Source of the DNA: Desulfobacterales bacterium
GTDB lineage: Bacteria > Desulfobacterota > Desulfobacteria > Desulfobacterales > Desulfobacteraceae
Assembly: GCA_023143455.1 (NCBI GenBank)
Contig: JAGLHT010000015.1
Span: 1 to 52,069, forward strand
Reading direction: 5' to 3'
Length of the DNA: 52,069 bases
Shown here: in pieces, positions 25,587-33,308 of the stretch
Layout of the letters: every line of letters begins with the position of its first letter
How positions within the stretch are numbered: position 1 is the stretch's first letter
Notes under the pieces: generated by a model
What the model saw: the letters and a program-made list of their open reading frames with translations, nothing else
Told to the model about the DNA's origin: nothing
Databases searched by the model: none
Made by a program: the position numbers and the translations under genes

Positions 25587-26696
25587 TTAATTTAAAGGGA
25601 CTTTCTTAAACGCCATACCTTGAAATGCCTTGTTCATCAAAGGGAAAACAGGTTTGCCCACAAGAAATGTGTAAATTTCATCAGCTTTTTTTTCTGGCAC
25701 AATGTCTGCAAATTTATCAGGGTATAATAATTTTCCTGTATACCACGCATCGGCAAGGATTGACCCAAAATTTCTTGAATACCAATTATATGGAAGAACA
25801 CCAAAAACATTGCCTTTTTTTACTGCGGATAGAGTTTGGTACACTGGATCTGTTTTAAGTTCATGCAAGCCTCCTGCATTATTTCCCATTTGAAGAGTTG
25901 AAATATCCAGAAATAATATTTCAGGATCCCATTTAACAAGGCTTTCTTTTGAAATAATAGAGCTGCTCAAACCCCTTCCTGTTTTCTCAAGCGCAGCTAC
26001 ATTCTTTGCATTAATAAAAAGAAAAGGCGGATAAAGAGGCTGAGTTGACTGAAAACCATGGGGTCCTTTAAAGGCAATTCCTCCTACAAAGCAGGATTTT
26101 TTTTCTGATTCAGGAACATCTGATGTTCGCTGCTCTAATTCTTTGATATGAGCATTGAAAAAAGCAATAAGCTCTTCTGCTCTTTCCTCCTTGTCCATCA
26201 CCTCAGCCATAATTTTCATAGCATTGAAAAAATCTTTTCTGTATTTAAACATATCTCCATAATTTAACACAACAACAGGAATTCCTGTTTTTTGTTCGAG
26301 CTTAACAGGGTCATATCCCATGGATGAGTATGTTTTAAAAATAACCTGGGGCAGCGGATCTATACCCATGATCAATTCAGGGTTATCATGTCCTCTGAAT
26401 TCTCCAAAAAGAGGGTATTCTTTAAACTGAGGATTGGCAAGCGCATAAGGTCTTGCATCAAACATACTCTTCCTTTTCTCCATACTGTCTACTGCAACAA
26501 TTTTATCTTGAGATTGAAGGTACACAAGAAGCCTCAAGCATCCAGGACCTGAGCATATAACACGTTCAATCTTTTTGGGAATCTCTACTTTTCTCCCTGC
26601 TGCATCAATCACTGTTCTTAAATCATTGGCAAAAAGGTCAGTTGCAAAAAACAGAATCAATATCAAGGCTAAGAGATATAGTGGCTTATTCTTCAT
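25587..26696 (-). CDS. Periplasmic class III (FecB/BtuF-like) binding protein
   Basis: 369 residues from ATG 26696 behind AAAGGAG; upstream in-frame codons belong to the leader hairpin. The signal peptide is about residues 1-23 (hydrophobic LLALILILFFA, cleavage after LFA). The TroA-like domain has RVICSGPGCLRLLVYLQ, IVAVD, ADAWYTGKLLYPDKF and a rigid central helix. The ligand is unknown. With fmdE in the same unit, molybdate/tungstate or a metal complex is plausible, as for Haemophilus MolABC, which uses this transporter class; iron chelates remain possible. Confidence 0.85.
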   Translation of the reverse strand: MKNKPLYLLALILILFFATDLFANDLRTVIDAAGRKVEIPKKIERVICSGPGCLRLLVYLQSQDKIVAVDSMEKRKSMFDARPYALANPQFKEYPLFGEFRGHDNPELIMGIDPLPQVIFKTYSSMGYDPVKLEQKTGIPVVVLNYGDMFKYRKDFFNAMKIMAEVMDKEERAEELIAFFNAHIKELEQRTSDVPESEKKSCFVGGIAFKGPHGFQSTQPLYPPFLFINAKNVAALEKTGRGLSSSIISKESLVKWDPEILFLDISTLQMGNNAGGLHELKTDPVYQTLSAVKKGNVFGVLPYNWYSRNFGSILADAWYTGKLLYPDKFADIVPEKKADEIYTFLVGKPVFPLMNKAFQGMAFKKVPLN

Positions 26697-26702
26697 TTTT
26701 TC

Positions 26703-26775
26703 TCCTTTAAAAATAAAAAAGCCACGAAAATTAATACATCCCTTCAACTAGGACATTAACCTTCGTGGCTTTATA
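26703..26775 (-). promoter_or_regulatory. Leader terminator hairpin before the fec/mol-like operon
   Basis: On the minus strand AAAGCCACGAA and TTCGTGGCTTT form a perfect 11-bp stem, continued inward by TTAAT/ATTAA and TCC/GGGA, with T-rich sequence TTTTTATTTTT after it and the RBS AAAGGAG immediately downstream. A terminator placed inside a leader points to attenuation, by a riboswitch-like or protein-dependent mechanism. No known aptamer was recognised. Confidence 0.65.
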
Positions 26776-26903
26776 TTTTATTTAATAAACTACTTTTAAA
26801 AAATCGCCTTCTGGCAATTGTTAAGTATTAAAAATAATTATTATCAGAATATAATCAACTATGCAACTGCAATTTTGTAAAAACCAAATTACCTATTAAA
26901 TGT

Positions 26904-26939
26904 CTTGACAACTTGACATATTTATCCTAACTTATCATA
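26904..26939 (+). promoter_or_regulatory. Candidate tandem promoters for the gntR-trpBA unit
   Basis: TTGACA at 26904-26909 with TAACTT 17 bases on, and a second TTGACA at 26912-26917 with TCATAT 16 bases on. Either would start about 40-50 bases before the gntR ATG. Confidence 0.45.
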
Positions 26940-26986
26940 TAATTAATTATGACAATATCAGTGTATTAATAGTAATAGGTGTACAA

Positions 26987-27715
26987 ATGCTTAATTTTCA
27001 ATCCCCAATTCCATTATATCATCAGCTTGCTGAGATTATTACAGCTAAAATAAGATCGGGTAAATATCCCCCAGGCAAAGCTATTCCATCTGAGATTGAA
27101 TTGAAAAATCGATACAAAATCGGTCGCCCCACTGTAAGACAGGCTTTGGACCTACTTGTAAAAAAAGATCTGGTAATAAGAAAAAGAGGCTCCGGAACCT
27201 TTGTTAAAAAAAACACTGTGAAGATTGATTTGTTTTCACTTGCTGGAACCTCTCTTGCCTTTGGGGCAAAGGATATATCTATTGAAACCACAATTCTTAC
27301 GGCTATATCATCGATTGATGTTAAAGAGGATAACGAAAATCCATTTTTCAACTCAAGAGCATTTTTTCTATCACGGCTGACTAAGGCTGAAACCAAACCT
27401 GTGTTAATTGAAGACATTTTTTTTCATCCTCTGCTATTCGCTGGTATTGACAAGATTGATCTTGCTGGCAAATCCCTTGCCCAGGTTATATCGGACAATT
27501 ATTATTTAAAGCCTGAAAATGGCAGACAAACCTTTAAAATTGTAACATTAAGCCAAAAAAATGCGGAACTGCTACATCTTGAAAAAGATGATGCCGTCCT
27601 TGAAGTAAAAAGAACATTAAATTTTCCCGGGGCTAAAAAAGCTGTATATTCAAGGCTTTTATGCAAAACAGATGAATATGCATTTTCCCAGACAATTTCC
27701 GGAAATGGTAAATGA
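26987..27715 (+). CDS. GntR/HutC-family transcriptional regulator
   Basis: 242 residues. The N-terminal winged helix (about 5-72) has PLYHQLAEIITAKIRSGKYPPG, PSEIELKNRYKIGRPTVRQAL and the wing KRGSGTFV. The C-terminal UTRA ligand domain (about 90-240) has a typical VKRTLNFPG... ending. It acts as a ligand-responsive repressor. It lies 53 bp upstream of trpB and divergent from the metal-type importer, so either could be its target. Confidence 0.9.
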   Translation: MLNFQSPIPLYHQLAEIITAKIRSGKYPPGKAIPSEIELKNRYKIGRPTVRQALDLLVKKDLVIRKRGSGTFVKKNTVKIDLFSLAGTSLAFGAKDISIETTILTAISSIDVKEDNENPFFNSRAFFLSRLTKAETKPVLIEDIFFHPLLFAGIDKIDLAGKSLAQVISDNYYLKPENGRQTFKIVTLSQKNAELLHLEKDDAVLEVKRTLNFPGAKKAVYSRLLCKTDEYAFSQTISGNGK

Positions 27716-27768
27716 TAACAAAAAACTTGAGACATTAAATTAAGACTAAATCAGGAGAATTTTTTAAA

Positions 27769-29001
27769 ATGAAAGATCGTGGATATTATGGACAATATGG
27801 CGGTGCATTTTTACCGGAAATTCTAACTACAACATTTGACGAATTAGAAGCTATATTCAATAGTATTAAAAATGACCCTTGTTTTTGGAAAGAGTATAAA
27901 AGCCTAATGTCATCATACTCCTGTAGACCAACCCCTTTGACATTTGCTGAAAACCTGACCGACCATTTTAATGGTGCAAAAATTTATATAAAAAGAGAAG
28001 ACCTTAACCACACAGGAGCACACAAAGCCAATAACGTAATGGGACAAGGTTTGCTTGTTAAAAAGATGGGGAAAAAAAGAGTGATCGCTGAAACCGGCGC
28101 TGGTCAGCACGGAGTTGCAACGGCAACAATGGCAGCAAAATTCGGCTTTGATTGTACCATATATATGGGCGAAGTAGATGTTTTAAGGCAACGACCCAAT
28201 GTTTTCTGGATGGAACAGCTAGGAGCTGAAGTCATCTCTGTAAAAGATGGGACAAGAATCTTAAAAGACGCCATTAATGAAGCATTTCGGGATTGGGTTG
28301 AAAACATGGACACAACCCACTATGTATTAGGAACTGCCTGCGGTCCGCATCCTTTTCCAGAAATGGTAACTTTTTTTCAATCAATTATTGGACAAGAAGC
28401 AAGAAATCAAATTCTTGAAATTGAAGGAAAATTACCTGCAAGGGTATATGCTTGTGTTGGCGGAGGTTCCAATGCCATGGGACTTTTTTCAGGTTTCCTA
28501 AATGACCCTGTAGAGCTTGTAGGTGTTGAAGCTGGAGGGAAAGGGCTTAACTCAGGCAAGCATGCATCAAGACTTTCTTCAAAAGATGCGAGTTGTGGAA
28601 TTGCCCAGGGGTATAAAACATATTTTCTCCAGGATAGTGACGGACAAATGAAAGAAACCCATTCAATATCAGCAGGGCTTGATTATGTTGGTGTTTCTCC
28701 GATCCTTTCAAAAATGCATGATATGAAAGAGGCACGGTTTGAAAGTGCAACAGATGATGACGTTGTAAAAGCTTTAAGATTTACCATGCAAAAAGAAGGA
28801 ATAATTCCAGCTCTTGAATCTGCCCATGCTTTTGCTTTTGCATTTAAAGAGGCTGGAAACCTTTCAAAAGATGACATAATAATAATCAACCAGTCAGGCA
28901 GGGGTGATAAAGATATATTTACAGTTGCAGATGCTTTTGATGATCCCAAATGGAAACAATTCATTATAGAAAAAGCTTTGGAGTATAAAAAAAATGCTTA
29001 A
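27769..29001 (+). CDS. trpB: Tryptophan synthase beta chain
   Basis: 410 residues, TrpB1 type. PLP lysine K86 in NHTGAHKANN, GQHGVATAT phosphate/PLP region, the ammonium-channel segment and GGGSNAMGLF. It condenses indole with serine. Start ATG 27769 behind CAGGAG. The stop region overlaps trpA by eight bases, so the alpha and beta chains are made together. No other trp genes are nearby. Confidence 0.97.
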   Translation: MKDRGYYGQYGGAFLPEILTTTFDELEAIFNSIKNDPCFWKEYKSLMSSYSCRPTPLTFAENLTDHFNGAKIYIKREDLNHTGAHKANNVMGQGLLVKKMGKKRVIAETGAGQHGVATATMAAKFGFDCTIYMGEVDVLRQRPNVFWMEQLGAEVISVKDGTRILKDAINEAFRDWVENMDTTHYVLGTACGPHPFPEMVTFFQSIIGQEARNQILEIEGKLPARVYACVGGGSNAMGLFSGFLNDPVELVGVEAGGKGLNSGKHASRLSSKDASCGIAQGYKTYFLQDSDGQMKETHSISAGLDYVGVSPILSKMHDMKEARFESATDDDVVKALRFTMQKEGIIPALESAHAFAFAFKEAGNLSKDDIIIINQSGRGDKDIFTVADAFDDPKWKQFIIEKALEYKKNA

Positions 29002-29758
29002 ATCATATATTAATAAAAAACTTGACCAAAAAGATATCCTGTTAATGACTCATATTGTTATGGGATATCCATCCTTTGAGGATTCAATGAATATTGTGGA
29101 GCAGATGGTCGAAGCGGGCGTTGATTTAATGGAATTGCAGATCCCGTTTTCCGAACCAATGGCTGATGGTCCTGTGATTTTAAAAGCAAATCAAAAATCC
29201 CTTGAAAAAGGCTCTACTGTTAAAAAATGCTTTGAATTTGCAAACAAAGCTTCAAAAAGGTTTGATATTCCATTTCTATTCATGAGTTATGCTAATATCT
29301 TACATAAATTCGGCATGGAGAAATTTTCCGATCAAATGGCTGCTATGGATATTAAAGGTGCAATCGTTCCAGACATTCCACCGGAAGAAGGAAAAGAATA
29401 TATACGAGCAATGGAGAAAAACAAACTCTGTCCCATATTTATATTCTCTCCTGAAACAAGTGATGAACGTATGAGGTACCTTTCCGACAATGCTAAAGGT
29501 TTTATTTATTGTGTTGCAAGAAAAGGGGTCACAGGCAAAGAAACTCAATTTTCACATGAACTTGATACCTACCTCAAACGATGCCGCAAAGCCACAGACC
29601 TACCTTTAGCTGTAGGCTTTGGTGTAAAAGATAAAAAGGATATGAATTACTTAAAAGGCAAAGCTGATATAGCTGTAATTGGGTCTGAAACCATAAGAAT
29701 TGTTGACGAAAAAGGGGTAAAAGCAACATATGATTTTATTTGCAATCTAAATAAATAA
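28994..29758 (+). CDS. trpA: Tryptophan synthase alpha chain
   Basis: 254 residues, TIM barrel. The catalytic Glu is in MELQIPFSEPMADGPVI and the Asp in KGAIVPDIPPEE; AVGFGVKDKKD binds phosphate. It splits indole-glycerol phosphate and channels indole to TrpB. It lacks some of the usual N-terminal helix, but the active-site residues are present. Confidence 0.94.
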   Translation: MLKSYINKKLDQKDILLMTHIVMGYPSFEDSMNIVEQMVEAGVDLMELQIPFSEPMADGPVILKANQKSLEKGSTVKKCFEFANKASKRFDIPFLFMSYANILHKFGMEKFSDQMAAMDIKGAIVPDIPPEEGKEYIRAMEKNKLCPIFIFSPETSDERMRYLSDNAKGFIYCVARKGVTGKETQFSHELDTYLKRCRKATDLPLAVGFGVKDKKDMNYLKGKADIAVIGSETIRIVDEKGVKATYDFICNLNK

Positions 29759-29877
29759 AATACAAATGATTAAAACCCTTGAATTTGCAGTAAACTAAGT
29801 AATATAATTAATATTCACTTTTATTATGTTCTCGATCCTTAGCATATGAATTAAACTTAATTTTACGAGGTTTTTAA

Positions 29878-29992
29878 TGTTTATCCCATTAAAATTAAAA
29901 ATAATTTTCCTTATAACAAGCATTATGACTATTACAGCAGCTACAATAATCAGTTTTATTCATGACCTGCCTCCCTTTTGTTTATGGCTCTG
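29878..29992 (+). pseudogene. Remnant of a membrane sensor N-terminus
   Basis: ATG at 29878 opens a frame reading MFIPLKLKIIFLITSIMTI then TAATIISFIH, a first membrane helix typical of Cache- or HAMP-type sensor kinases. It breaks off after about 28 residues, exactly where the inverted-repeat element (29962) begins, and stops at 29990. The rest of the sensor is missing. The 29759-30281 gap holds this remnant, the 83-bp inverted repeat and a small hairpin, and no other gene. Confidence 0.5.
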
Positions 29993-30044
29993 AATTGTAA
30001 TGCTTTATACAATCTAACCCATGCTTACAAAAAAGGCAGGTCAT
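29962..30044. repeat. 83-bp element with terminal inverted repeats
   Basis: ATGACCTGCC at 29962-29971 is mirrored by GGCAGGTCAT at 30035-30044, and pairing extends inward (CTTTTGT/ACAAAAAAG). No second copy lies in the window. It may be a small non-autonomous mobile element, or a large hairpin. It interrupts the sensor remnant. Confidence 0.5.
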
Positions 30045-30086
30045 TTAAGATTAAGTGTCAACCATAATATCTCATCAAAATTTAAT

Positions 30087-30137
30087 ATCAGACCATATCT
30101 TATTGTTAAAACAGGTATGTCCTGTTTTTCGTCTGAT
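30087..30137. repeat. Nested hairpin upstream of the hybrid kinase
   Basis: ATCAGAC/GTCTGAT encloses AAAACAGG-TATGT-CCTGTTTT. The inner stem followed by TTC is terminator-like on the plus strand but lacks a long T run. It lies about 145 bp before the sensor kinase start. Confidence 0.4.
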
Positions 30138-30281
30138 CATATCCGCCTGAACTGGCATATTTGTTGCTGCTAATCAAATAGTTATTTTCATCTTTTTGGG
30201 ATATACTTATACAATAGAAAATGGTATAAAAAAAAGAGGATCGGAGAAAACAAACTGATCCAACTTATATGGAGGTATATA

Positions 30282-32954
30282 ATGCTGTTACGTTCGAATA
30301 ATGCTTTAAGATGCCTTGGAATCACAGTTCTGGCGGTCTGTCTGCTGACAGCGTGGTCAATTTCTTTATATGCAAATGATATCCGGATAAAAAAGGTTCT
30401 TGTCCTAAATTCTTACCACCCAGGATTTGCATGGTCGGATGGGATTATGGAGGGAGTAAAATCTGAATTTAAAAAATCGGAGCAGAATATTCATATAGAT
30501 ATTGAATATATGGACACTAAGAGAATATCCGACAAAAATCACTACCGGAACCTCTATGAATTGTATAAACACAAATTTAGTCAAAGAGATTATGACCTCA
30601 TTTTAACATCCGACGACAATGCATTTAGTTTTGTACTCAAGTATCATGACAAGTTGTTTCCAAATAAGCCTGTGGTGTTTTGCGGTCTTAATGCTCTTGA
30701 TAAATCTTTTGAAACTGAACTTTCAAAGCTTGGATGGATCACCGGTTCTGTAGAAATGTACGACATAAAGGGAAATATTGATCTAATACTTGGGATACAC
30801 CCTGATGTTAAACAAATTGTGGTGATTTCCGACAATACCGTAAGCTCACAGAAATGCAAAGAAAAAATTCAAGAAGCAGCACTACAAGTGCCTGATTCTA
30901 TAAAATTTAATTATATCAAAGAAGATGCCTATATGGAAGATGTTCTGGCAAAAGTAAGGGCCTTGCCGCTAAATAGCGTAGTTTTTTTGATGTCGTTTTT
31001 CAAGGACCAGGAAGGCAGGTATTACACTCCGGAAATCGGCGGCAAAATGATTTCTGAAATCTCTCCTGTTCCGGTTTACAGCGCTTGGGATTTTTATCTG
31101 GACCACGGAATTACCGGGGGTTTAATTACAAATTCAAATGCTCAAGGCGAAATGGGAGTAAAAATTGCACTACGCATTTTAGACGGGCAAAAGATATCTG
31201 ATATTCCTGTGTCAAGAAAACCTGCAAACAACTATATGTTTGATTACATACAAATGCAGAAATTTGGTATCAAACAATCCGAGCTGCCGGCAGATAGTAT
31301 TGTTATCAACAAGCCTTACTCTTTTTATTCCGAGTATAAAGTTTTGATCTGGTTGGTTTTTGCAAGCATAACCATACTTACGATTATCATCTTTTTTCTG
31401 ATAATCAGCATTGCCACACGCAGACGGGCCGAGAAGGCTCTGATAGAAAGCAAGGAAAGAATGAAGGCAATTCTCAAAGCTTCGCCGGTGGGGATTAGTC
31501 TGGTCGTCAACCGCAAGCTGGATTGGGCAAATGAGACGCTGTACCGCATGACCGGTTACGAACAAAATTCCCGGATCGGGCAAAGCGTAAGGATTCTCTA
31601 CCTTGATGATAAGGAGTATGATCGAGTTGGTCGGCAAGTTTATGCAGGCATTATAAAAACAGGAATCGGTCATGTAGAAACACGATTGGTTCGAAAGGAC
31701 GGTACAACTTTTGATTGCAGAATCCAGGCATGTAATTTAGACCCGGCAGACCCTGCTAAAGGACAAATTATAGCTTTAACCGACATCTCCAAAACCAAAC
31801 TTTTTGAAGCCCAGCTCCTCCAGGCCTGCAAAATGGAGGCCGTCGGCACTCTGGCAGGAGGAATTTCCCATGACTTTAATAACCTGCTTCAGGCAATAAT
31901 GGGCTATACCCAGCTTCTCCTTCTTGATAAATCAAAGGAAGATCCCGATTTTTTACATTTAGAACAAATTGAAAAGTCAGCCCAAAGGGGCAGTGAACTG
32001 ACCAGGCAACTTTTAACATTTAGCCGGAATGTGGAAAGCAAACTAAGGCCTTTAAACCTCAACAATGAGATTAAACGAACATACACAATATTAAAAAGGA
32101 CCATCCCCAGGATGATTGATATCGAACTCTTGCTGGAAGATAATCTTAAGAATATTAATGCTGATCCGACCCAGATGGAGCAAATATTTATGAACCTTGG
32201 AGTAAACTCCAGGGATGCCATGCCTGACGGCGGCAGGCTGATTTTCGAAACAAAAAATGTGGTTTTGGATGAAGAATATTTCAAAACTCACCCGGCTGCA
32301 ATGCCTGGAGAATATGTCATGATGAGTATTGCAGATACTGGTTCCGGTATGGACAAAGAAACCATGGAGCATATCTATGAGCCCTTTTTCACAACCAAGG
32401 ATGTAGGAAAAGGGACCGGTCTTGGGCTGGCCATGGTCTATGGTATTGTGGAAAGTCATGGCGGATATATTACAAGCTACAGTAAGCCGGATGAAGGCAC
32501 TATCTTCAGGATCTATTTTCCTGTGCTTAAGGCAGATATCGAAGTGCAAGCAAGCGAGGAAAATGAGAAAGAGTTACAGGGCGGGAGTGAAACTATTCTT
32601 TTGGTAGATGATGAGGAAGCCGTCCTGGACATAGCAAAAAGTATGATGGAACGTTTTGGTTATACCACAATCACTGCCGAAAATGGTGAAGATGCAATTG
32701 AAATATTTAAAAAATCAAACCCTTATCCTGATCTGGTAATTCTTGACGTTGGAATGCCCGGCATGGGAGGACATAAGTGCCTCATAGAGCTTCTTAAGAT
32801 TTATCCTGATCTAAAAGTTATTATTGCAAGCGGTTATTCAGAAAACGGAAAGATAGAAAAAACTATTGAATCAGGCGCAGCCGGGTTTATCGCAAAACCG
32901 TATCGGTTAGCGGATATGCTAAAGAAAGTCAGGGAGATTTTGAACAGCGAATAA
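30282..32954 (+). CDS. Hybrid sensor histidine kinase with ABC-binding-like sensor domain
   Basis: 890 residues. Signal/anchor (about 10-30), periplasmic ABC_sub_bind-type domain (about 36-335, VLVLNSYHPGFAW... and VVVISDNT-like core), membrane helix (about 350-375), PAS (about 385-500), DHp with His in GGISHDFNNLLQAIMGY, HATPase_c (MNLGVNSRDAM N-box, DTGSGMD, GKGTGLGLAMVYG) and a C-terminal receiver with phospho-Asp in LVILDVGMPGMGG and Lys in FIAKPYR. It senses an extracytoplasmic ligand; the output partner is unknown. It starts behind GGAGG. Its base composition is richer in G+C than its surroundings, and gene debris flanks it on both sides, which suggests insertion or rearrangement. Confidence 0.93.
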   Translation: MLLRSNNALRCLGITVLAVCLLTAWSISLYANDIRIKKVLVLNSYHPGFAWSDGIMEGVKSEFKKSEQNIHIDIEYMDTKRISDKNHYRNLYELYKHKFSQRDYDLILTSDDNAFSFVLKYHDKLFPNKPVVFCGLNALDKSFETELSKLGWITGSVEMYDIKGNIDLILGIHPDVKQIVVISDNTVSSQKCKEKIQEAALQVPDSIKFNYIKEDAYMEDVLAKVRALPLNSVVFLMSFFKDQEGRYYTPEIGGKMISEISPVPVYSAWDFYLDHGITGGLITNSNAQGEMGVKIALRILDGQKISDIPVSRKPANNYMFDYIQMQKFGIKQSELPADSIVINKPYSFYSEYKVLIWLVFASITILTIIIFFLIISIATRRRAEKALIESKERMKAILKASPVGISLVVNRKLDWANETLYRMTGYEQNSRIGQSVRILYLDDKEYDRVGRQVYAGIIKTGIGHVETRLVRKDGTTFDCRIQACNLDPADPAKGQIIALTDISKTKLFEAQLLQACKMEAVGTLAGGISHDFNNLLQAIMGYTQLLLLDKSKEDPDFLHLEQIEKSAQRGSELTRQLLTFSRNVESKLRPLNLNNEIKRTYTILKRTIPRMIDIELLLEDNLKNINADPTQMEQIFMNLGVNSRDAMPDGGRLIFETKNVVLDEEYFKTHPAAMPGEYVMMSIADTGSGMDKETMEHIYEPFFTTKDVGKGTGLGLAMVYGIVESHGGYITSYSKPDEGTIFRIYFPVLKADIEVQASEENEKELQGGSETILLVDDEEAVLDIAKSMMERFGYTTITAENGEDAIEIFKKSNPYPDLVILDVGMPGMGGHKCLIELLKIYPDLKVIIASGYSENGKIEKTIESGAAGFIAKPYRLADMLKKVREILNSE

Positions 32955-32967
32955 ACAAAGACGAAAG

Positions 32968-33108
32968 GTAACCGTTCATAGTAAACACTATGATGTTGTG
33001 GTTACTGACTTTCAAATGCCTAAAATGAATGGTCTTGAATTTGCAGAAAAAGTTAAAAATATTAATAAGGAGATTGCCATAATTATAAGCTCTGGCAATA
33101 TTTCCTAA
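32968..33108 (+). pseudogene. Receiver-domain fragment
   Basis: Just after the kinase, a plus-strand frame reads HYDVVVTDFQMPKMNGLEFA, the phospho-Asp region and following helix of a response-regulator receiver, then IAIIISSGN and a stop at 33106. The start, the first half and the Lys region are missing. It is a degraded remnant, with its 3' end abutting the enoyl-CoA hydratase remnant. Confidence 0.7.
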
Positions 33109-33295
33109 GTCCTAGAGGATTTTTACTTGCCATAATCTTAGCAAGTTCTGTTGCGGTTTCAAGCATTTTGTCTTTGGTAACAATTCGGCTTGCAAAACCT
33201 AGGCTCATTGCTTCATCAAAGGCATTATATTGATTTGGTCTGTTTAAAGTAAGATATCCAATACTTTTTGTTTGCTTGAATACAATTGTTTCCAT
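33083..33295 (-). pseudogene. Enoyl-CoA hydratase remnant with internal deletion
   Basis: 70 residues. The first 30 (IGYLTLNRPNQYNAFDEAM) are the N-terminus of a crotonase; residue 31 on (SLGFASRIVTKDKM...ASKNPLGLR) matches a region near the C-terminus. About 150 residues including the oxyanion hole and catalytic Glu are missing, yet the frame stays open. It keeps an RBS and lies 13 bp after the acyl-CoA dehydrogenase, so it was probably the beta-oxidation partner. Not catalytic. Confidence 0.85.
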
Positions 33296-33308
33296 TTCAC
33301 AATCCTTT

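Noticed and set aside
31212-31673. 153-codon minus-strand frame in the hybrid kinase
   Set aside because: Overlaps the conserved PAS region of the kinase; no signature.
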